Source: 55-13 sp964501275 (GTDB taxonomy: Bacteria; Armatimonadota; Fimbriimonadia; Fimbriimonadales; Fimbriimonadaceae). Taken from it: 64,000 nucleotides of DNA. Below are positions 58,631 through 64,000 of the stretch, one piece after another. The first letter of the stretch is position 1, and each line of letters starts with the position of its first letter. Under the pieces are notes generated by a model. That model was not told the origin of the DNA. It ran no database searches and saw only the letters and a program-made list of their open reading frames with translations. The position numbers and the translations under genes were made by a program. The stretch lies in the NCBI GenBank assembly GCA_964501275.1, contig CAZCSP010000023.1, positions 3,179 to 67,178 of the forward strand, in the 5' to 3' direction.

Positions 58631-59561
58631 GGAGCCCCTCCACCGCCGCCAGGATTTCCGAAGGGGGCACGTCGCCAGGGTTCTCCGAGCGGCGCAAAAC
58701 CGTCCCCCGGTCAGAGTAGGGGCGATAGAGTTTTGGATCGGTCGGGCCAAACACCGATACAAAGGGTACTCCGAATGCTGCCGCCATGTGCCCGGTCCCG
58801 GTGTCGGCAGCAAGGTGGATGGCGGAGTGGGCCACCGCAGAAAGGGTCTCGGTTAGGTTCCATTGGGCCACCTTATTCACCGCACCGACAACCTGAACTC
58901 GTGGATCGGGGACCGCACCCAGCAGAACCACTTCAAAGCCCCGGGCCATCAATCCTTCCGCAACCTCGGCCCATTGGGAAGCCGGGTACTGCTTGATCGC
59001 CGCGCCTGCGCCCGTCGAAATTGTGCCGATGGGCTTTCCCTCAGGGAGTCCCAGGGTCGCTGGAGGCAACGGCTCTGGCATGATGGGCCTCTCGGGAACT
59101 GTAAAGTCCCCAAATGTCCGCGCCGCATCCATCATCCTCTCGACTCGGTGTTTGGCATCCGGGTCGCCAGCCAATAGGGGGTTGAGCCGTTTGGCCAGGG
59201 TGTCGGTGGCGAACGCTGAGATACGCCGCGTAGGCCGGGCAATCCGCAGGCAGATCGCCGTTTTAGAATGGCCCTGTAAGTCCATCCCGAAGTCGTATCG
59301 CTCCTTCCGCAACTCGGCAAACTTCCCCAGTTGCTCCCTCCAGACTCCTGGCGACCAACGCGCTTTGTGCCAGCGGTCGCGGGGGAAATCCACCACCCGA
59401 TTTAACAGCCGCTCTCGATCCAGCATCGCCATGCACCTGCTCTCTACCGCCCAGGTAATAACTGCTTGGGGCAACGCAGAACGTATAGCGGTTGCTACAT
59501 AGCTTGCCATCACGCAGTCGCCGATGGCCGAAAAGCGGACGATGAGGAACGAGGGGTTCAT
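58623..59561 (-). CDS. glycosyltransferase family 9, second copy
   Basis: 312 aa from ATG 59561. FLIVRFSAIGDCVMASYVAT, GMDLQGHSKTAICLRIARPT, STGAGAAIKQYPASQWAEVA and HLAADTGTGHMAAAFGVPFV. Paralogue of the downstream GT9 gene, so the two probably add successive core residues. Overlaps the acyltransferase stop (ATGA). Confidence 0.9.
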   Translation of the reverse strand: MNPSFLIVRFSAIGDCVMASYVATAIRSALPQAVITWAVESRCMAMLDRERLLNRVVDFPRDRWHKARWSPGVWREQLGKFAELRKERYDFGMDLQGHSKTAICLRIARPTRRISAFATDTLAKRLNPLLAGDPDAKHRVERMMDAARTFGDFTVPERPIMPEPLPPATLGLPEGKPIGTISTGAGAAIKQYPASQWAEVAEGLMARGFEVVLLGAVPDPRVQVVGAVNKVAQWNLTETLSAVAHSAIHLAADTGTGHMAAAFGVPFVSVFGPTDPKLYRPYSDRGTVLRRSENPGDVPPSEILAAVEGLLG

Positions 59562-60454
59562 ACAAAAAGGCCGGCTTTGCGGGCGCTCTTCCATCGATCG
59601 TGGAGCCATAGCCACTGCTCGGGATGCTTGCGGATTTGGCTTTCCAAGACCTCGTTGATCCGTGCCGTGATCCGAATCTGGTCTCGGTCGAAGCCCTCGC
59701 CATCCACCGCCTCATGGAACTCCGCCCGATACTGCCCAGGCCCGAGCCGAGTGAAGTAACACGGGATGATAGGTGCCCCGGTCCGCAGATGCATGACCGC
59801 TGGCCCCAGCGCGGTCCCGCAGGGGTGGCCAAAGAAGGGCACGAAGCAGTCGCCGTTGTTCTGGTCGTTCAGGATGCCCACGAGATCTCCGGTCTTGAGC
59901 TTGCCAAGGATCGCCCGCGCCGCATTGCCCCGCGACATCACTTCGGCCCCCGCCTGAGCCCGAATCGCGTTGATCTTCTGGGTCACCGCCCCCTGGTTAG
60001 CGTCGCGGGCAACCACATTCAGGGTGTAGCCGTTCACCGTGAACCAGTGGGCAAACCGCTCCCAGTTGCCATAGTGGGCGGTCACGATCAGAACGCCTTT
60101 TCCCAGCGCATAGGCCTGCTCCAAGTTCTCCCGGCCAACCACCTCCGCCGAGTTCACCTCCTCCACCGTTCTCAAGGGCGTGCGCATCACGTCGGCGGTC
60201 ACCCGCCCAAAGTGCAGGTAGACCTCCCGCGCCGTCTCCTCGCGCTTCTCCGGGGACCATTCGGGAAAGGCGAGAGCCAGGTTTGCTTTGGTGCGCTCCC
60301 GATGCTTCTTGTCCAGTTTGTAAAGAACCATCGCTAGGCGTTCGCCTCGTTTTTCCGCCCGGTCCAAAGAACCTGACATGAAGGCCCGCTGCCCAAACGA
60401 GAAGGCGACGGTGCTGGCTTTATCGAGGATGATTCGCTTCTTCTTGGATGCCAT
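59558..60454 (-). CDS. lysophospholipid acyltransferase, LpxL/HtrB-like
   Basis: 298 aa. VTAHYGNWERFAHW (H-x4-E catalytic dyad), LNDQNNGDCFVPFFGHPCGT and MHLRTGAPIIPCYFTRLG fit the Kdo-dependent lipid A late acyltransferases. Overlaps lpxK by 35 nt. Supports lipid A synthesis. Confidence 0.9.
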   Translation of the reverse strand: MASKKKRIILDKASTVAFSFGQRAFMSGSLDRAEKRGERLAMVLYKLDKKHRERTKANLALAFPEWSPEKREETAREVYLHFGRVTADVMRTPLRTVEEVNSAEVVGRENLEQAYALGKGVLIVTAHYGNWERFAHWFTVNGYTLNVVARDANQGAVTQKINAIRAQAGAEVMSRGNAARAILGKLKTGDLVGILNDQNNGDCFVPFFGHPCGTALGPAVMHLRTGAPIIPCYFTRLGPGQYRAEFHEAVDGEGFDRDQIRITARINEVLESQIRKHPEQWLWLHDRWKSARKAGLFV

Positions 60455-61415
60455 TGAGTTTGGATTTCAGCCAGGCTTTAAATTCGGCGGCGGGCTCTAT
60501 GGTTGCGCCGTGGTCCAGGATGAGGAGTTGCCTCTCGCCGACGTCGGGGCGGTTCTTCAACTTCACCCAATCCTTGGCTGTTACCACCGTCGGGATATTC
60601 GTCGGCAGGCTTTGAATCAGGGTACCCCCGCTCAGCGGATCGTGGTCGGGCATGAGGAACCGGTCCCGAACCTTGCAGCCCAAAGCCTCTAGCGAACGAA
60701 CCACCTTCTCCGGCTGTCCGAGCGCGCATAGCAAGGCGGCTCTTTCGGGAGTTGACGAGAGGGTGTTATCTGGGGTCAATAGCCCCCGCGACGATTCCTC
60801 AACCCGGAAATCTCCCGGCAAAACCAAGTCCGCCCGCCGCCGATTCCACCTGGGCTCCCGATAGGGTCCGGCGGGCAGGCAGAGGCGGTTCTTGGGTTCC
60901 TTGGGATCAAGAAGGATGCTCAGGTCTTTGCGGAGGGGCAGGTGCTGGAAGCCGTCGTCCATCAGGAGAATGTGGTCGGGGTAGGCCTTGGCGCAAAGCT
61001 CTGCCGCCAGCACTCGCCTACGACCGACGATCAAAGGCAGATCGGGATGCCGCCACCTGAACAGAGCAGCCTCGTCGCCCCACTCTCTGGCATCGAGCGG
61101 CCCATCGGGAGCGACGGTCGCGGCTTCGGATCGAGGACTGCCGTAGCCGCTACTAGAGACCGCGACCTTGTATCCCATCCCTCTCAGAACATCAACGAGA
61201 TGAAGCACCACCGGCGTCTTCCCGCTCCCCCCCGAGACCAGGTTTCCCACGCACAGGATCGGCGAATGAGGATGCTTGGCCCGCTTGAGGCCGAGGCGAT
61301 AGATGCCCAGATAAACCTCCCACCCCACCCCATAGAGCAGGGAAAAGGGCGCGAGCGCAACCCGAGCCAAGACCGGGCCAACCCCCCGCCCCTCCCAAAC
61401 CTCGCTTGCGTGCAT
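60420..61415 (-). CDS. lpxK: tetraacyldisaccharide 4'-kinase
   Basis: 331 aa from ATG 61415. CVGNLVSGGSGKTPVVLHL (P-loop), VAVSSSGYGSPRSE, LLMDDGFQHLPL and VVTAKDWVKLKNR are LpxK motifs. Phosphorylates lipid A 4'-OH. First gene of the operon lpxK, lpxL-like, GT9, GT9, rfaE2, PIG-L, ftsY. A decayed repeat lies just upstream (61420-61450). Confidence 0.93.
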   Translation of the reverse strand: MHASEVWEGRGVGPVLARVALAPFSLLYGVGWEVYLGIYRLGLKRAKHPHSPILCVGNLVSGGSGKTPVVLHLVDVLRGMGYKVAVSSSGYGSPRSEAATVAPDGPLDAREWGDEAALFRWRHPDLPLIVGRRRVLAAELCAKAYPDHILLMDDGFQHLPLRKDLSILLDPKEPKNRLCLPAGPYREPRWNRRRADLVLPGDFRVEESSRGLLTPDNTLSSTPERAALLCALGQPEKVVRSLEALGCKVRDRFLMPDHDPLSGGTLIQSLPTNIPTVVTAKDWVKLKNRPDVGERQLLILDHGATIEPAAEFKAWLKSKLNGIQEEANHPR

Positions 61416-61462
61416 CCTTGAATTGTGGATTGCTTGGTTGCTGGATTGCTTGGAGGATGGCG

Positions 61463-61861
61463 CTACGGTATTGAGGCGAACCGGTTCTGACGCCACCGTA
61501 AGTAAGCGCGGACTTGCGCCAGTGTCGCTGCCGTTCCCACGATCAGAAACAACGTAGCCCCGCTGAACATAGTTGCTCCGCAATCTCCTGCGTAGGGGTT
61601 GCTCCAAATGCCAGGATTAATAGCCAACAACAAACCAAACAGTGCCGGATGCCCAATGCCAACCCCGGCCCGACGGCGCAGCAGCCACGAAAAAACGCCC
61701 TGAATCAGCAGAACGCCAACCATCGTGCGGGAGGTGACAAGAACAGACGCTATGGTTTCTTGCACATGCGGCCCACTGCAAGAGAGCGCTGTTGCCAGGA
61801 AACCTACCAGAAGCGTCGCAGTACACAGAAAACGCAAGGTTTGCATCTCGTCTGGAAACAT
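61463..61861 (-). CDS. small membrane protein of unknown function
   Basis: 132 aa, about four membrane helices (FLCTATLLVGFLATALSC, VGVLLIQGVFSWLL, FGLLLAINPGIW, TLFLIVGTAATLAQVRAYL). No family recognised. GAGGA precedes the ATG. Same strand as the lpxK operon, 47 nt upstream of it. Confidence 0.6.
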   Translation of the reverse strand: MFPDEMQTLRFLCTATLLVGFLATALSCSGPHVQETIASVLVTSRTMVGVLLIQGVFSWLLRRRAGVGIGHPALFGLLLAINPGIWSNPYAGDCGATMFSGATLFLIVGTAATLAQVRAYLRWRQNRFASIP

Positions 61862-61968
61862 TATCCTCGCTTTTGTGAAATCCCCAACATCGAAACCTGT
61901 GGCGAGCTTAACCCCTTGATGCCACCCAGCTATTGCGGTCTACCGATTTCCGTTTTCCGACTTCCGAT

Positions 61969-63828
61969 TCAAACCGGCACAGCCGTCTTCGGTTGGCGTC
62001 GCTCCTTTGGAATCTCGATCTGATCCTTGCCGTTGAGGTACCGGGCTGTGGTGCAGTCGGTTTTGAGGAACTCCGCTGGCGTTCCCTCGGCAACTACTTT
62101 CCCGCCATGCTCTCCCGCTCCCGGACCCAGTTCGATCAGGTGGTCGGCGGCGAGCATGGTTTCTTCGTCGTGTTCCACCACCAGGACCGTATTGCCCAGG
62201 TTCCGAAGGCGGGTGAGGGTCTCGATCAGCTTGCGGTTGTCGCGCTGGTGAAGGCCGATGGAAGGCTCATCCAGGATGTAGAGACACCCCATCAGCCCCG
62301 ACCCGATCTGGGTTGCCAGCCGAATCCGCTGAGCCTCGCCGCCTGCCAAAGTTCTTGCGTTCCGGTCGAGAGTCAAGTAGCCGAGGCCGACATTCTCCAG
62401 GAAAGCAAGCCGTTCCAGAATCTCCTTGACGATCCGCTCGCCGATGGCCAGTTGCCGCTTGGTCAGCTTATTGGAAAGCCCCTGGAAGAAGGCCAGCGCG
62501 TCGTCCACCGCCAGATTGGTGATCTCCGAGACGTCCCGCTTCGCCACCATCACGCTCAATGACTCCGGCTTCAGCCGTCGCCCTTTGCAAGTCGGGCAGG
62601 GCTTGGTGGACATGTATTGCTCCAAATCGTTCTTCACCCACTCGCTCTCGGTGTTCTCATACCGCTTGCGAAGGGAGGCGATGACCCCGTCCCATTGCGA
62701 CTGGAAGGTTCGCTCGGTCTTGCCATACTTCATCACCACCTGGATCGGCTCCTTCAAGCCACGCCAAACCGCCTCTAACCCCTCCTCGGGAATCTGGTTG
62801 ACGGGAAGTGAGGAGTCGAATCCGCAGGCTCGGCCCACCGCGTCCAACATCTCCGGCCACCAATCCTTGACCTCGCCCGACTTGTACACGAACGGCACAA
62901 TCGCCCCATCCCGAAGCGGCTTCGTGAAGTCGGGGCAGACCAGGTCGATATCGAACTCGGTCTTGGTGCCTAGGCCAGTGCAGTCGGGGCAGGCACCGTA
63001 GGGGGAGTTGAAGGAGAACATCCTCGGCTCCAACTCGGTCATCGAAAAGCCGCATTCGGCGCAGGAGTAGGACTCGGAGAAGAGGAGTTCCTTGGCCTCT
63101 CCCCCCGGCTCCTCGAATGCCAGCGTCACCAAGCCGCTTCCCATCTTCAGAGCGGCTTCGATCGAGTCGGTGAGGCGTCTCTCCAGGCCCTCTTTCGTCA
63201 CGATGCGATCGACCACGACCTCGATGGTGTGCTGTTTGTAGCGGTCCATCGGGATGTCGTCGGTGACCTCGTACATCTCGCCATCCACCCGGACGCGCAC
63301 GTAGCCCGCCTTGTTGATGTCCTGCAAAACGCTCTTGTACTCGCCCTTCCGCCCCCGAACCACCGGGGCCAGAATCTGAAGCTTGGTCCCCTCTGGCAAA
63401 CTCTTCGCCGCATCCACGATCTGGTCGGTGGACTGCCGCTCGATTGGGCCGTGGCCGTTCGGGCAATAGGGGACGCCGACTCGGGCATAGAGAAGGCGCA
63501 AGTAGTCGTAGATCTCGGTAACGGTGCCCACGGTCGAGCGCGGGTTTTTACTGGCGCTCTTCTGGTCGATGGAGATGGCAGGCGAGAGGCCGTCGATGTG
63601 GTCTACGTCCGGCTTATCCATCTGTCCCAGGAACTGCCGGGCATAGGCGCTGAGCGACTCCACATACCGCCGCTGGCCTTCGGCGTAGATGGTGTCGAAG
63701 GCCAGGCTGGATTTGCCCGATCCAGAGAGCCCCGTAATCACCACCAGCTTGTCCCGAGGAATCTCCACGGTGACATTCTTCAGGTTATTCTCCCGAGCCC
63801 CCACCACCACAATCCGATCCTGCGACAT
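61969..63828 (-). CDS. uvrA: UvrA N-terminal half (first ATPase module) as a separate gene
   Basis: 619 aa. IVVVGARENNLKNVTVEIPR, Walker A GLSGSGKSS (33-41), zinc module C256-x2-C259-x20-C280-x2-C283, CPTC at 411-414, signature LAGGEAQR (494-501), Walker B YILDEPSIGL. Ends KDQIEIPKERRQPKTAVPV, the point where full-length UvrA would continue into module II. That module is at 48030-49172. UvrA loads UvrB at DNA damage. Own TANNNT box 7 nt before the ATG. Confidence 0.92.
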   Translation of the reverse strand: MSQDRIVVVGARENNLKNVTVEIPRDKLVVITGLSGSGKSSLAFDTIYAEGQRRYVESLSAYARQFLGQMDKPDVDHIDGLSPAISIDQKSASKNPRSTVGTVTEIYDYLRLLYARVGVPYCPNGHGPIERQSTDQIVDAAKSLPEGTKLQILAPVVRGRKGEYKSVLQDINKAGYVRVRVDGEMYEVTDDIPMDRYKQHTIEVVVDRIVTKEGLERRLTDSIEAALKMGSGLVTLAFEEPGGEAKELLFSESYSCAECGFSMTELEPRMFSFNSPYGACPDCTGLGTKTEFDIDLVCPDFTKPLRDGAIVPFVYKSGEVKDWWPEMLDAVGRACGFDSSLPVNQIPEEGLEAVWRGLKEPIQVVMKYGKTERTFQSQWDGVIASLRKRYENTESEWVKNDLEQYMSTKPCPTCKGRRLKPESLSVMVAKRDVSEITNLAVDDALAFFQGLSNKLTKRQLAIGERIVKEILERLAFLENVGLGYLTLDRNARTLAGGEAQRIRLATQIGSGLMGCLYILDEPSIGLHQRDNRKLIETLTRLRNLGNTVLVVEHDEETMLAADHLIELGPGAGEHGGKVVAEGTPAEFLKTDCTTARYLNGKDQIEIPKERRQPKTAVPV

Positions 63829-63841
63829 GGGAGTTAGTTTA
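63829..63841 (-). promoter_or_regulatory. -10 box of leaderless-type start for the UvrA N-half
   Basis: TAAACT (63841-63836), 7 nt, then ATG 63828. No ribosome site. Confidence 0.5.
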
Positions 63842-64000
63842 CATCAAGATGGTAGACGGAGGTGTACTGGGAGGATGATTCGTGATGGAGGTGATGGAGA
63901 TTAAAACCTGTAGACCCCGGATGGTTCGGTGGTGTTGCATGGTGTTCGTTGCCTTGCGAATCTTTGCGGACTTTGCGTCTTTGCGAGAGCCTTTTGAATT
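63842..64000. other. intergenic end of window with short repeats
   Basis: Holds CGTGATGGAGGTGATGG (as near 15483) and 9-nt-period CTTTGCGGA-type units (63950-63985). No gene seen. Confidence 0.5.

Noticed and set aside
57698..58813. 61-codon N-terminal extension of the GT9 enzyme
   Set aside because: It overlaps the upstream GT9 gene in another frame and has no family similarity; the TTG at 58630 fits the operon overlap pattern.

Overview
The window reads as chromosomal DNA of a GC-rich, LPS-bearing, Gram-negative-type bacterium that does not look like a proteobacterium. A pseudopilin of the 'FTLIELLVVIAIIAILAAI' type, a CBS-DUF1385 fusion, a GH172 (DUF2961) secreted enzyme, VCBS-repeat proteins, CdaA/CdaR and start sites that look leaderless together suggest Armatimonadota (Fimbriimonas-like). 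That placement is inference; no 16S gene is present. No phage, transposase, CRISPR or rRNA was seen. Gene order is loose: rplA stands alone, rpsF-ssb lacks rpsR, and dnaA is not beside dnaN or gyrB.

Layout. 0-9 kb: a VCBS protein diverging from a truncated haemoglobin, a GH172 enzyme, a damaged hicAB pair, and a TolC-MacA-MacB permease-YraN operon with no ATPase. 9-18 kb: acyltransferase, GMC dehydrogenase pair, pseudopilin, purM, AI-2E transporter, FHA protein, thiamine pyrophosphokinase, and tRNA-Pro and tRNA-Lys. 18-29 kb: dnaA with two DnaA boxes, creatininase family, outer-membrane barrel, hflX, prmC, def, fmt, secG, CBS-DUF1385, rpsF, ssb. 29-41 kb: pentapeptide protein, two overlapping paralogues of unknown role, rplA, cdaA-cdaR-GNAT, pheA, metK, an alpha/beta hydrolase without its catalytic His, an epimerase, a zinc-ribbon/TPR protein, dut. 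41-48 kb: pxpBAC (5-oxoprolinase) and an M1 peptidase. 48-64 kb: the two halves of UvrA, 12.8 kb apart. Between them lie a toxin-antitoxin-rich accessory stretch (RelE-like pair, hicAB, DUF433, a broken DUF433-DUF5615 pair, msrA plus a truncated msrA copy, alkaline phosphatase) and a tightly overlapped lipid A/core operon (lpxK, lpxL-like, two GT9 enzymes, rfaE2, PIG-L deacetylase, ftsY).

The most unusual signals are: (1) a clean fission of uvrA exactly between its two ATPase modules, each half with its own start; (2) a two-copy non-coding element of about 420-470 bp with a conserved TTGACA-18-TATATA promoter, a variable middle and a conserved palindromic end, placed identically relative to its neighbours at 13.0 and 44.1 kb; (3) TANNNT or CATAAT boxes 6-9 nt upstream of many start codons, as expected for leaderless mRNAs; (4) several families of degenerate short repeats with strict 7-, 8- or 9-nt periods, one expressed inside the UvrA C-half, and an interspersed repeat expressed inside pxpB.
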